64,000 nucleotides of DNA from Chitinophaga japonensis (GTDB lineage: Bacteria; Bacteroidota; Bacteroidia; Chitinophagales; Chitinophagaceae), in NCBI RefSeq assembly GCF_007830125.1, contig NZ_VLLG01000002.1, positions 1,496,550 through 1,560,549 of the forward strand, read 5' to 3'. The translations under genes and the position numbers were made by a program. Below are positions 52,551 through 63,264 of the stretch, piece after piece (the first letter of the stretch is position 1; each line of letters begins with the position of its first letter). The notes beneath the pieces are model-generated. The model was given only the letters and a program-made list of their open reading frames with translations. It ran no database searches and was not told where the DNA came from.

Positions 52551-53873
52551 TTGTCTGTAGACATCAACATATCGAATTACGAGGAATACCTGCTCTGTTA
52601 TATAGACGGGGAGCTGAACAATGAAGAGCGCGCTGCGCTGGAAGCCTTCCTGCAGCAACATCCCCGGTTGGGGAAGGAGCTGGAGGTATTGAAGGCCGCC
52701 ATTTTAAAACCGGATGAGCAGGAGGGCTTTGGCAACAGGGAAATATTGTACCGCAGCACAGAGATCACCACCGAAAACTATGAGGCCTTCCTGCTCAGCT
52801 ACATGGATGGGGAGCTGAATGCCGCGGAACGAACCGCCCTGGAAGCGTTCCTGAAAAAACACCCCCACCTGGAACAGGAGCTGGAAACCTGGCAGGCCAC
52901 CCGCCTGCAGGCAGATCCCGGCCTGCAGTTCGATAACCGGGAAATGCTGTACCGCCACACCGGTACGCTCACCACCGAAAACTACGAAACGTATTTACTA
53001 AGTTATATTGATGGCGAGCTGAGTGAAAAAGAGGAACAGGCGTTGCAGCAGTTCCTGCAGCAGCACCCGGAATTGCAACCGGCGCTGCAGGTGCTACAGC
53101 GCACCCGCCTGCAGCCGGACCCCGCGCTGCGGATGCCCGGCAAGGCAGATCTGTACCGGAAAACCGGCAACCGCGGGGTGATACGCCCGGCCTGGTGGTG
53201 GGGCGCCGCCGCGGCCGTAGTGGCCGGCTGCCTGGTATGGCTGCTGCCGTTACAGCAAAATACGGATACCGTGCAGACCGCCCCTGTAGCGGTGACCACA
53301 CCCGGTGCCCCGGAGAACAACGGCGCAGGGAATACCGTACCGGCGCCTTCCCGGGCCCTGCCCGCACCGGATCCGGATGCGCCGCAGGTGGCCGCCCATA
53401 TGCCGGCAACAAGGGCGGAGGAGGAAGCTGCCGCACCTGCTGCCAGGCAACCGGCCCCGGTAACCAACACGCCGGCCCGCCAGCCATCTGCCATAACCGT
53501 GGCCGCAGCGCCTGCACCGGCTAAGCCCAGGCCGGCCGGTAACAATAACAATACAGCGGTGCTGGCCCAGTTGCCCCAGCCGCCCGCCACCTCGGCGGAA
53601 GTAGTGGAGCAGCACCTGGAAAAACACCTGGAGAATGCAATGCCGCCGGCACGGCAAACGCCCATCCGGGCCGATCAGAGCCCGGTGCTGGCCAATAACA
53701 TGGACCTGCCCCCGGCCCCCGCGCCGGCTGCAGAAAAGGCAGCTCCCGCGCCGGAGTCGGTACAGGGAGAGCTGATCATGTCCGTGACCAGCAGCAGTGA
53801 AAGCAAGCTGCTCAACGGGGTGACCAGCATCGCCAAATTCTTTTCAAAGAAGAAAAACCGGAGATCCGAATAA
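52551..53873 (+). CDS. Anti-sigma-like membrane protein with three tandem N-terminal repeats
   Basis: The TTG start touches the stop of the sigma gene. The 440-residue protein opens with three copies of a 67-68-residue unit (residues 9-75, 76-143, 144-206): each has N-Y-E-x-(Y/F)-L-L-x-Y-(I/M)-D-G-E-L, then an acidic helix with ALEAFLQQHP-like end, then (N)REILYR-like end. The first helix pair resembles an anti-sigma ZAS domain without zinc cysteines. A membrane span (WWWGAAAAVVAGCLVWLLPL, 215-234) and a Pro/Ala-rich extracytoplasmic region follow. It most likely holds the sigma factor at the membrane; three units could bind more than one sigma factor (inference). Confidence 0.8.
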   Translation: MSVDINISNYEEYLLCYIDGELNNEERAALEAFLQQHPRLGKELEVLKAAILKPDEQEGFGNREILYRSTEITTENYEAFLLSYMDGELNAAERTALEAFLKKHPHLEQELETWQATRLQADPGLQFDNREMLYRHTGTLTTENYETYLLSYIDGELSEKEEQALQQFLQQHPELQPALQVLQRTRLQPDPALRMPGKADLYRKTGNRGVIRPAWWWGAAAAVVAGCLVWLLPLQQNTDTVQTAPVAVTTPGAPENNGAGNTVPAPSRALPAPDPDAPQVAAHMPATRAEEEAAAPAARQPAPVTNTPARQPSAITVAAAPAPAKPRPAGNNNNTAVLAQLPQPPATSAEVVEQHLEKHLENAMPPARQTPIRADQSPVLANNMDLPPAPAPAAEKAAPAPESVQGELIMSVTSSSESKLLNGVTSIAKFFSKKKNRRSE

Positions 53874-53911
53874 ATAATTATGCATCCTGTTTTATAATGT
53901 TTGATGTTAGT

Positions 53912-54835
53912 ATGAAGCATAAAATTTTACACTGGATATTATTATTGATACTGATAATGGCAGGAGGGGCTTACGCCCAGGAGAAGGCTGCGGCGCCAAC
54001 GGCGGATACTATCCAGGTCAAAGGGCTGATCATTATAAAAGGGAAGGACGCCCGTGGCAAAAATACCTATAAATTCTACCATGACACCGCCTATGCCCGC
54101 GCCAAGCTGGCTAAGAACCTGCATACCAAGTGGTTTGTGGTGGATGTGGGCTTTAATAATTATATAGACCGCAGTGATTACAGGGGAGCTTATGCGGAGG
54201 CGTTGGATGTAAGAAACAGCTATTACAGCAGCCCGAACGCAAGTTATGGGTATAGTGGTACAGGCTTGAATGCTTTTGCCCCCCGCGCTGCCAGCGCGCC
54301 CCTTACCCCGGACGAGTTCAAGCTGATCACCGGCAAATCCGTCAACGTCAATATCTGGATCATACAGCAGCGCCTCAATATTTACAAGCACAAGCTGAAT
54401 GTTATTTACGCCCTGGGCGTGGAAATGAACAACTACCGTTATGCCCGCAACATTACCTATGTGCCCGGCTATCCTACCAAAATTATTCGCGATACAGTGA
54501 ACTTTTCTAAAAATAAATTGTTTGCAGAGTATCTGAGTGTTCCGGTAATGCTCAATTTTAATTCAAACCCGGCCCGGCCCGGCCGTTCTTTTGAGTTGAG
54601 TGTAGGCGTTATGGGCGGGTACCTTGTAAAGTCCCGCACCAAGCAGATCAGTGAAGAGCGCGGCAAGATCAAGCGTACAGATGATTTTAACCTCAATAAA
54701 TGGCGTTTCGGGCTTACCAGTGAATTGGCCTATGGACCTGTGAAATTATATAGTAACTTTGCCTTGACGCCATTACACGATTATGGGTTGGAGCAATACC
54801 CTTTCTCTATCGGTATCCGGTTTAACGGGTTTTGA
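53912..54835 (+). CDS. Outer-membrane beta-barrel protein (PorT-like)
   Basis: From ATG 53912 (307 residues; the frame's first ATG five codons earlier lacks a better signal) the protein starts with a signal peptide MKHKILHWILLLILIMAGGA ending YAQ. Strand-like repeats follow: KWFVVDVGFNNYIDRSDYRG, KLNVIYALGVEMNNYRYARN, LFAEYLSVPVMLNFNSN, SFELSVGVMGGYLVKSRTKQ, KWRFGLTSELAYGPVKLYSN and a last strand QYPFSIGIRFNGF. This fits the PF13568-type barrel. It lies behind the sigma/anti-sigma pair and is a plausible regulon member. Confidence 0.75.
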   Translation: MKHKILHWILLLILIMAGGAYAQEKAAAPTADTIQVKGLIIIKGKDARGKNTYKFYHDTAYARAKLAKNLHTKWFVVDVGFNNYIDRSDYRGAYAEALDVRNSYYSSPNASYGYSGTGLNAFAPRAASAPLTPDEFKLITGKSVNVNIWIIQQRLNIYKHKLNVIYALGVEMNNYRYARNITYVPGYPTKIIRDTVNFSKNKLFAEYLSVPVMLNFNSNPARPGRSFELSVGVMGGYLVKSRTKQISEERGKIKRTDDFNLNKWRFGLTSELAYGPVKLYSNFALTPLHDYGLEQYPFSIGIRFNGF

Positions 54836-54863
54836 CGTTTTTGATCACCAGTCTAGATAGCTT

Positions 54864-55175
54864 ATGCGCACTTTTTTGACCTTTCTGGCATGTTCGGGAT
54901 TCATTGTATGGGCACATTCCTGTGATAAAAGAATAGTAGGCGTACAACCCTCCCCGGCAGCCCGCGAAACCCTGGCAGTAAAACAGGAAGTGGCTAAACC
55001 CCGTCCCTATTACGTCAAACAGCGGTATTTAAAGCAGTTCTTTTCCGCCGCCGCCCTGAGCGTAGTAGGTAACGATCCCCAGGTGTACCTGGCCAGCTAC
55101 CGGTACCTGCGGCAAAGGAACCTTTTTTCCGCCAGAACAGATACCATGATGCTGCATTTCCGGCCCCGCCGGTAG
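54864..55175 (+). CDS. Small hypothetical lipoprotein
   Basis: The 103-residue protein has an N-terminal signal MRTFLTFLACSGFIVWAHSC followed by DKRIVGVQP; the cysteine at 20 (or 10) may be lipidated. The rest is basic and Tyr/Arg-rich (RPYYVKQRYLKQFFSAAALS, VYLASYRYLRQRNLF) with no family I recognise. It starts 28 bases after the barrel gene and probably belongs to the same sigma-factor operon. Confidence 0.55.
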   Translation: MRTFLTFLACSGFIVWAHSCDKRIVGVQPSPAARETLAVKQEVAKPRPYYVKQRYLKQFFSAAALSVVGNDPQVYLASYRYLRQRNLFSARTDTMMLHFRPRR

Positions 55176-55289
55176 TATAGCCCCGTCGCCCTTCATTTTT
55201 TTTAGCCTTTCCCCCTTTTTTAACTGGCCCTGCCTTTTCTCTTTTCTATATATTTGAATGATTTATATTTAATCTTCAAAAACCACCGT

Positions 55290-58232
55290 ATGACTATTTT
55301 TAAAAGAGTCCTTCTCTTATTGCTATTGTCCTGTACCTTGCACGTTGCACATGCGCAGGATAAATACCAATGGAAGGAAGGCAGCTCCGGGGGCTATACT
55401 TACCGGTACGTTACCGACGACCCCATGCAGGCCCGCTTCTATACCCTGAAAAACGGGCTCACCGTTGTGCTGAGCGTTAACAAAAAAGAGCCCCGCATAC
55501 AGACCCTGATAGGGGTACGCGCCGGCAGCAACAGCGATCCCGCAGACCATACCGGCCTGGCGCACTACCTGGAACATCTCCTGTTCAAAGGCACCAACAA
55601 GTTCGGTTCCCTGGACTGGGAGAAGGAAAAAGCCTATCTCAGCGAGATAGAAGGCCTGTATGATACCTATAACCACACCTCCGGCCCCGATGCCCGTAAA
55701 GCCGTTTATCACCGGATAGACAGCGTATCCGGCCTGGCCGCCAAATATGCCATTGCCAACGAGTACGATAAAATGATGACCGGCATGGGCGCCCAGGGCA
55801 CCAACGCCCACACCTGGGTAGAGGAAACCATCTACGAAGAGGATATTCCTTCCAACGCCGTTGATAAATACCTGGCTGTACAGGCAGAGCGCTTCCGCGA
55901 ACCCGTGTTCCGCCTCTTCCACACAGAACTGGAAGCCGTGTACGAAGAAAAGAACCGCGGCCTGGACAATGATGGCCGCAAGATGTATGAAACCATGCTG
56001 GCGGCGCTGTTTCCCACCCACAACTACGGGCAGCAGTCCACCATCGGCACCATAGAGCACCTGAAGAATCCCAACCTGAAGGTCATCAGGGATTTCTACG
56101 ACGCCTACTACGTGCCCAACAACATGGCCATTGTAATGGCGGGCGACTTTGATCCCGATTACGTGATCAAAAAGATAGACGAAGATTTTGCCTACATGCA
56201 GCCCAAACAGGTGCAGGAATATAAAGCCCCGCAGGAAAAGCCCATCGAGGCGCCCATTGTGAAAGAGGTGTTTGGCCCCGATGCGGAGAACGTATTCCTG
56301 GCCTTCCGGATGCCGGGTGCGCTGGATGCCCGGTCCGCCGTGCTGCTGAATGTAATGGGACAGATACTGAACAACGGCAAGGCCGGCCTGCTGGACCTGA
56401 ACATCAACAAGCAGCAGAAGGTGCTGAATGCCGGCGTAGGACAGTTGCCCTGGAAAGACTACACCGTTTTCTACCTCAGCGGCAAAGCCAAGCAGGGGCA
56501 AACACTGGAGGAAGTGAAAGACTTGCTGCTGGGACAACTGGAAATACTGAAGAAAGGCGAGTTTGACGAGACCCTGGTAAAAGCCATCGTGAACAATGCC
56601 AAGCTCTCCGAGCTGCAGGGCCTGGAAAGCAACAATAACCGCGCTAACGCCATCATGGACGCCTTTATCAAGCACCGCGGCCAGCAATGGGAACATGACG
56701 TGGAAATGGTAGATGCCATGGGCCAGGTTACCAAACAGCAGATCGTGGATTTTGCCAATAAATACATCGGCGATAATTATGTGCTGGTCTACAAGCGCAA
56801 GGGCGAGGACAAGAACATCCAGAAGGTGGAAAAGCCGGCCATTACACCGGTGGCGGTGAACCGTGAAGCACAGTCCCCCTTCCTGCAGCGCATTGCCGCC
56901 ATGCCGGCCACCCCGGTAAAACCGCAGTGGCTGGACTATGACAAGGACATACAGAAAAGCAAGATAGGCCCCGCCGAAATGCTGTATGTACAGAACAAGA
57001 ACAACGAACTGTTCCGCCTGTACTACCGTTTTGACATGGGCGCCTGGAATAATAAAAAGCTGCCCATGGCTGCGCAGTACCTGCAGTTCCTGGGCACGGA
57101 CAAGTATACCACGGAAGAGATCAGCAAGGAGTTTTACAACATTGCCTGCAACTTTAACGTGGCCTCCGGTACGGATGTAACTACCATCACCATTTCCGGC
57201 CTGCAGGAAAATTTTGACAAGGCGGTAACGCTGTTCGAGCACCTGCTTACCCACTGCCAGCCCAATGAGGAGGCGCTGGCCGCTTTAAAAGGCCGCCTGC
57301 AGAAAGCCCGTACAGACAATAAGCTCAGCAAAGTGGCCATCATGCGCGGCCTGGTGCAGTACGCCATGTACGGCCCCCGGAACCCGTACAATAATCAACT
57401 GAGCCAGCAGGAGCTGGAGGGGCTCACCTCCAAAGAGCTGGTGGATATGCTGCACCAGTTGCCCTCCTACAAGCATACCGTGATCTACTACGGCCCGCAA
57501 ACGCTTGCTGCCGCAGCAGATGCCGTGAAGCAACTGCATACCATACCGGCGGCATTTACCGCTGCGCCCAAGCCCGTAACATTTGCCAAGAGCAGCCAGG
57601 CAAAGAACCAGGTGCTGTTTGCAGACTATGACATGGTACAGGCAGAGGTGAACTGGTTGCGCAATACCGGCGGCTATAACCCCTCCAACACGGCGGTGAT
57701 AGACCTGTTCAATAACTACTTTGGCGGCGGCATGGGCTCCATTGTGTTCCAGACCATCCGTGAATCCAAAGCCCTGGCCTATTCCACCTACGCGTTCTAC
57801 GTAACGCCCGATAAAAAGGAAGACCGCTATTCCGTAGTGGCCTATGTAGGCAGCCAGGCCGATAAAATGAACGAAGCCATTGGCGGGATGAACGAGCTGC
57901 TGAACGATATACCCCGCTCCGACAAGCTGCTGGAAACAGCCAAGGAAAGCATGAAGCAGAATATAGAGACCGAGCGCATTACCCAGGACGGCATCATCTT
58001 CAGCTACCTGGCCGCGCAGAAACTGGGCCTGAGCACCGATTACCGCAAACAGGTATATGCTGCGATCGATAACCTGGGCTTTGACCAGGTGAAACAATTC
58101 CATGACCAGAACCTGGCCAACAAGCCCTACACCTATTGTGTGCTGGGCTCTGAAAAGCGGATCAGCATGGACGACCTGAAAAAGTACGGTGAAGTGAAGA
58201 AAGTTTCACTGGAAGAATTGTTCGGGTACTAG
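55290..58232 (+). CDS. M16 family metallopeptidase (pitrilysin/insulinase type)
   Basis: From ATG 55290 the protein has 980 residues with a signal peptide (MTIFKRVLLLLLLSCTLHVA then HAQ). The inverted zinc motif is H92-Y-L-E95-H96 in GLAHYLEHLLFKGTNKFG, with the third ligand in the EEKNRGLDN region about 75-80 residues on. Two M16 halves are present: an active one (about 45-270) with inactive C-domain, and a second pair starting near residue 560 (NNELFRLYYRFDMGAWNNKK, TEEISKEFYNIACNFNVASG). It is probably a periplasmic peptide-degrading protease. A palindromic element lies after its stop. Confidence 0.92.
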   Translation: MTIFKRVLLLLLLSCTLHVAHAQDKYQWKEGSSGGYTYRYVTDDPMQARFYTLKNGLTVVLSVNKKEPRIQTLIGVRAGSNSDPADHTGLAHYLEHLLFKGTNKFGSLDWEKEKAYLSEIEGLYDTYNHTSGPDARKAVYHRIDSVSGLAAKYAIANEYDKMMTGMGAQGTNAHTWVEETIYEEDIPSNAVDKYLAVQAERFREPVFRLFHTELEAVYEEKNRGLDNDGRKMYETMLAALFPTHNYGQQSTIGTIEHLKNPNLKVIRDFYDAYYVPNNMAIVMAGDFDPDYVIKKIDEDFAYMQPKQVQEYKAPQEKPIEAPIVKEVFGPDAENVFLAFRMPGALDARSAVLLNVMGQILNNGKAGLLDLNINKQQKVLNAGVGQLPWKDYTVFYLSGKAKQGQTLEEVKDLLLGQLEILKKGEFDETLVKAIVNNAKLSELQGLESNNNRANAIMDAFIKHRGQQWEHDVEMVDAMGQVTKQQIVDFANKYIGDNYVLVYKRKGEDKNIQKVEKPAITPVAVNREAQSPFLQRIAAMPATPVKPQWLDYDKDIQKSKIGPAEMLYVQNKNNELFRLYYRFDMGAWNNKKLPMAAQYLQFLGTDKYTTEEISKEFYNIACNFNVASGTDVTTITISGLQENFDKAVTLFEHLLTHCQPNEEALAALKGRLQKARTDNKLSKVAIMRGLVQYAMYGPRNPYNNQLSQQELEGLTSKELVDMLHQLPSYKHTVIYYGPQTLAAAADAVKQLHTIPAAFTAAPKPVTFAKSSQAKNQVLFADYDMVQAEVNWLRNTGGYNPSNTAVIDLFNNYFGGGMGSIVFQTIRESKALAYSTYAFYVTPDKKEDRYSVVAYVGSQADKMNEAIGGMNELLNDIPRSDKLLETAKESMKQNIETERITQDGIIFSYLAAQKLGLSTDYRKQVYAAIDNLGFDQVKQFHDQNLANKPYTYCVLGSEKRISMDDLKKYGEVKKVSLEELFGY

Positions 58233-58234
58233 GG

Positions 58235-58316
58235 AAAGCTAAAAGCATAAAGCAACGAAGCTGAAAGCTAATGGAGCAAATCGCTCACAGGCTTTCAGCT
58301 TCGTTGCTTTTAGCTC
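58235..58316. repeat. Short-word hairpin (AAAGCTGAAAGC type)
   Basis: AGCAACGAAGCTGAAAGC (58251-58268) and its exact reverse complement (58291-58308) form a perfect 18-bp stem over 22 bases; the flanks (AAAGCTAAAAGC / TTTAGCT) extend it. It starts two bases behind the M16 stop. Confidence 0.9.
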
Positions 58317-58375
58317 ACACGCACAATAAACCCTTAAAAGGCTCGTTATCAATAGTACTAAAAAACCCTTGTGAG

Positions 58376-58936
58376 ATGCCGCGCTATAGCTGGTGCATAT
58401 TGTTAATGCTGTTTATACCCTTATCAGGGTTTAATAATGAGAACGGGTTGTACTCCGTAAACCTGCGTGCTGCCAACATTGATGCAGACAAAGTATTTTT
58501 ATTGATAGACAAAAGCGATTACCGCCTGTATCTTTATGAAGATGTGACCCTGCGCAAGATCTACAAAGTGGTGTTCGGCAGCCGCAACCTGGCGGACAAA
58601 CTGATGCAGGGCGACCGCAAAACACCGGAAGGCACTTTCCATATTACCAGCAAGCGGTATGACGGACGCTGGAGCCGTTTCCTGCTGCTGGATTACCCGA
58701 ACGAAACCTCCTGGGCCAAGTTCTACCAGCGCCAGCAACAGGGATTGGTAGGCCCTAATGCAGACATCGGCGGTGGCATAGGTATTCATGGTGTAGAGTA
58801 CAGGTCCGGTATCCGCGATGTATATGTAGACCGCCGCATTAACTGGACCCTGGGCTGCATAAGCATGAAGAACCCGGATGTGAACGAACTGTATGATATC
58901 ATCAAGGTAGGCACGCCGGTAGTGATACGGCGTTGA
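58376..58936 (+). CDS. L,D-transpeptidase (YkuD) family protein
   Basis: From ATG 58376 the protein has 186 residues with a signal sequence MPRYSWCILLMLFIPLSGFN. The YkuD domain covers about 38-186: VFLLIDKSDYRLYLYEDV, KVVFGSRNLADKLMQGDRKT, PEGTFHITSKRYDGRWSRFL, the histidine in GGIGIHGVE (H138) and the catalytic cysteine in INWTLGCISMKNPDV (C161). It would cross-link or modify peptidoglycan, or link proteins to it, in the periplasm. Longer starts upstream would translate the palindromic element and are unlikely. Confidence 0.88.
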   Translation: MPRYSWCILLMLFIPLSGFNNENGLYSVNLRAANIDADKVFLLIDKSDYRLYLYEDVTLRKIYKVVFGSRNLADKLMQGDRKTPEGTFHITSKRYDGRWSRFLLLDYPNETSWAKFYQRQQQGLVGPNADIGGGIGIHGVEYRSGIRDVYVDRRINWTLGCISMKNPDVNELYDIIKVGTPVVIRR

Positions 58937-58948
58937 TACATTTCACCG

Positions 58949-59890
58949 CTATTGCAGGAAGCCGCTGATGGCCGCTTTCCACTTTTCCGGCTCCCGCCGG
59001 CAGATGGAGTGGTGGCCGGCGCTGTCAAATACCACCAGCTTTTTTTGTGCGCTGCCCAGCGCCTGGTAAATGTCCCGCGTTTCGTGCTCCATGACCCGTA
59101 TATCCTTTTTCCCCCAGCAGAGTAACACCGGCATTTGTATATGCGGAGCATATTGCACCGGCTGAAAACCCGGCGCCCAGAATCCCTGCTCCACACCGCC
59201 CCAGAAAGTTATGAGCTGTGCCAGGGGCGTGGGTGGCAGGTGTACGGAGCGCATACGGCTTTTTACCGCATCTGTTAAAGTAGCAAAGGGACTTTCCAGT
59301 ATCAGCTTGTCCGGCTGCAGGTGGTATTCCGGCACGGCTTTCAGGATAGCGGCGGCCCCCATGCTCATGCCCCATAACACCAGCGGCCCCGCTGTACGGC
59401 TGCGCACATGCGCATAGGCCAGCTTTACCTCTTCCGCCTCTTTATACCCGATGCTGCAGGTGTAGCCTCCACTGTTGCCATGCGCGCGGAAGTCCAGCAG
59501 GAAAGTGTTATAGCCCAGTTCCCGGAAGTACCGGGCTTCAGGCAGCTTGGCGCCCTTGTTGCTGCCATAGCCATGCAGCAGTATCACGCTGCCCTTGGCC
59601 GGCTGCGCAGCCGGTATCCACCAGCCTTCCAGCGGGATGCCGTCCTGCGTTTTTAAGTGTACGGTTTCATAAGGAGCTTCCGGGAAAGCGTGTACAACGG
59701 ATTTGGACAGGCGCACGCCAAACAGCACCATCCGGGTTTTTTCCCAGGCGTTCATCTGCTCCGGGCGCATGTTGGTGTGCGCGGCATCCTCGTAAAAGTG
59801 GGTGAACTTCCAGGCGTGGAAAGCCAGGATGGTGTTGGAGAAGAGGAACAGCCCCAGGAAGATTTTACCAATACGCTTCAGGAGTGGCAT
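58949..59890 (-). CDS. Membrane-anchored alpha/beta hydrolase
   Basis: From ATG 59890 the 313-residue protein begins MPLLKRIGKIFLGLFLFSNT with a hydrophobic anchor. Alpha/beta-hydrolase features are KGSVILLHGYGSNKGAKLPE (oxyanion HG), FLLDFRAHGNSGG, the nucleophile elbow LWGMSMGAAAIL (G-x-S-x-G), MPVLLCWGKKDIRV (Asp) and DSAGHHSI (His). The substrate is unknown; it resembles the BEM46/YqkD-like group. The 19 codons upstream of this start read through a repeat. It is convergent with the L,D-transpeptidase gene. Confidence 0.82.
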   Translation of the reverse strand: MPLLKRIGKIFLGLFLFSNTILAFHAWKFTHFYEDAAHTNMRPEQMNAWEKTRMVLFGVRLSKSVVHAFPEAPYETVHLKTQDGIPLEGWWIPAAQPAKGSVILLHGYGSNKGAKLPEARYFRELGYNTFLLDFRAHGNSGGYTCSIGYKEAEEVKLAYAHVRSRTAGPLVLWGMSMGAAAILKAVPEYHLQPDKLILESPFATLTDAVKSRMRSVHLPPTPLAQLITFWGGVEQGFWAPGFQPVQYAPHIQMPVLLCWGKKDIRVMEHETRDIYQALGSAQKKLVVFDSAGHHSICRREPEKWKAAISGFLQ

Positions 59891-59892
59891 AC

Positions 59893-60009
59893 AATAAAAC
59901 GCTAAATGTAAAACGCTAAATGATAAATGTAAAAGTGAATGCAGCAAAGACTAAGTTACTGTCTGGTCCGCCGCATTCACTTTTACATTCGTCATTTTAC
60001 ATTTATGAT
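59893..60009. repeat. Long short-word hairpin (AAATGTAAAA type), copy 2
   Basis: The left arm (59893-59940) contains AACGCTAAATGTAAAACGC and AAATGTAAAAGTGAATG; the right arm (59972-60009) reads CGCATTCACTTTTACATTC and GTCATTTTACATTTATG. It shares its words with 24954-25053 but has GTGAATG added. It lies between acs and the hydrolase gene on the same strand. Confidence 0.85.
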
Positions 60010-60019
60010 TTGATATTCC

Positions 60020-61933
<1,914 letters not shown>

Positions 61934-61981
61934 AGCTGCTTTGTATTTTTGTATTTACGTTGGTCATAACGGAGAGTAAAT

Positions 61982-63139
61982 TTATTTTCTTTTCTCCATT
62001 TCTCCCAGCCGCTCCCGTACATATTTGGAAATAGCCGGGTCTTCCTCCCGGCGGGCAGCCAGCCGCAGGTAACGCTGGTAATAGCGCCTGGCTGTAAGCG
62101 GCTGGTGCAGGTGATGATCATAGATCCGGCCAATGCTGTACTGGCGCAAGGGGTTCTGGAACAGGTACCAGGCCGTATCCAGGCAGGCGGTGGCCTTTTT
62201 GTATTGATGCAGCTCCTCGTAGTTGCTGCCCATGGCGGTATAGTAGTCGTCCAGGCTTTTGGACCTGGCGCGGTCAATGCATTGCTGCAGCAGCTCGTTG
62301 CTGCAGCCGTAGTCCTTTAGCTGCGCATAGGCCATGGCTGCGTAGTAGGTAATGGTTTCCGTAGTCATATCCACTTCTTTCAGGAAATCATGTACGTGTA
62401 TGCATTCCTGGTAGCGTTTGGTATAATAGCAGGCGGCGGCCACGTAGGAGCAGGCCGTTACGGAGATCACCTGCCGGTGTATGAGGTGTTGGCCCAGGGC
62501 GATGGCCCGCGGATAATCCTTCAGGTAATAGGCCGCTTTAATGGCGGGTATGATCACGCTGGTCTGCAGGGAGTCCTTGTCCAGGTAGGCGCGCAGCACG
62601 CTGTCTGCCGCCGGGTACTGCTCCCGGTCCAGCCACTCCTCGCCCAGGCGGGCCACCACTTTGCTGTCCATCGGGTTCAGCGCATAGGCCTGCTGCAGGT
62701 AGTGGAAGCCGGAGTCCGGCTGGCGGGCGGCAAAGCAGGCAAAGCTCAACTGCCGGTAGTACCGCGACTGTAATGGCTGCAGCGCTACCAGTTTCTTGCA
62801 ATGGGGGATGGCCTGCAGCGGGTTGTCCTGCTGCAGGTAAATAGTAGCCAGGTACTGGTGGGCCGGTATATACAGGCTGTCCAACTGTAACACCTGCCGG
62901 TAGGTGCGGATGGTGGCCGGCCATTGCCCCCACTGGTACAGGGCATATCCCAGCAGTGACTGCTCAGCAACGTTGTCGGGCCGCACCCGGCCCTGGAGGT
63001 ATTGTACCGCCTGTTCATATTGCTGGTCCTGGAACCAGCCCACTACCAGCGCTTTATCAATTGTATCCGGCGCCTGCCGCGCATAAGTGGATGTACAGCA
63101 GAGCACTGCTGCCAGCATAATAAAAAGAGATCGCATCAT
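61982..63139 (-). CDS. Exported tetratricopeptide repeat protein
   Basis: The 385-residue protein has a signal peptide (MMRSLFIMLAAVLCCTSTYA) and then TPR-like helical pairs throughout: QDQQYEQAVQYLQGRVRPDN, SLLGYALYQWGQWPATIRTY, AHQYLATIYLQQDNPLQAIP, ARLGEEWLDREQYPAADSVL and DDYYTAMGSNYEELHQYKKA. It probably works as a periplasmic scaffold; no partner is visible. A perfect palindrome lies 17 bases before its start codon. Confidence 0.8.
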   Translation of the reverse strand: MMRSLFIMLAAVLCCTSTYARQAPDTIDKALVVGWFQDQQYEQAVQYLQGRVRPDNVAEQSLLGYALYQWGQWPATIRTYRQVLQLDSLYIPAHQYLATIYLQQDNPLQAIPHCKKLVALQPLQSRYYRQLSFACFAARQPDSGFHYLQQAYALNPMDSKVVARLGEEWLDREQYPAADSVLRAYLDKDSLQTSVIIPAIKAAYYLKDYPRAIALGQHLIHRQVISVTACSYVAAACYYTKRYQECIHVHDFLKEVDMTTETITYYAAMAYAQLKDYGCSNELLQQCIDRARSKSLDDYYTAMGSNYEELHQYKKATACLDTAWYLFQNPLRQYSIGRIYDHHLHQPLTARRYYQRYLRLAARREEDPAISKYVRERLGEMEKRK

Positions 63140-63155
63140 CCATTAAGTTTACCAT

Positions 63156-63175
63156 AAAACTAAACATTTAGTTTT
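63156..63175 (-). promoter_or_regulatory. Perfect palindrome before the TPR gene (possible operator)
   Basis: AAAACTAAACATTTAGTTTT is a perfect 9+9-bp palindrome with a two-base centre, 17 bases upstream of the TPR gene. Related half sites (TAAGTTTA, AACTTAG) flank it. Such size and symmetry suit a dimeric repressor or a short mRNA hairpin. Confidence 0.5.
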
Positions 63176-63264
63176 AATAAGAAAAACTTAGTTGATGTCC
63201 GGGGCCGCCAGGGTAATGAGCAGGAAACGTAGCAGGCAGGGAGCGGGTGGTAAAACAATGTGCC

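Noticed and set aside
53003..53665. Long open frames opposite the anti-sigma-like gene
   Set aside because: They arise from the GC-rich Pro/Ala region; the translation is Arg/Ala/Gly/Cys-rich without structure.
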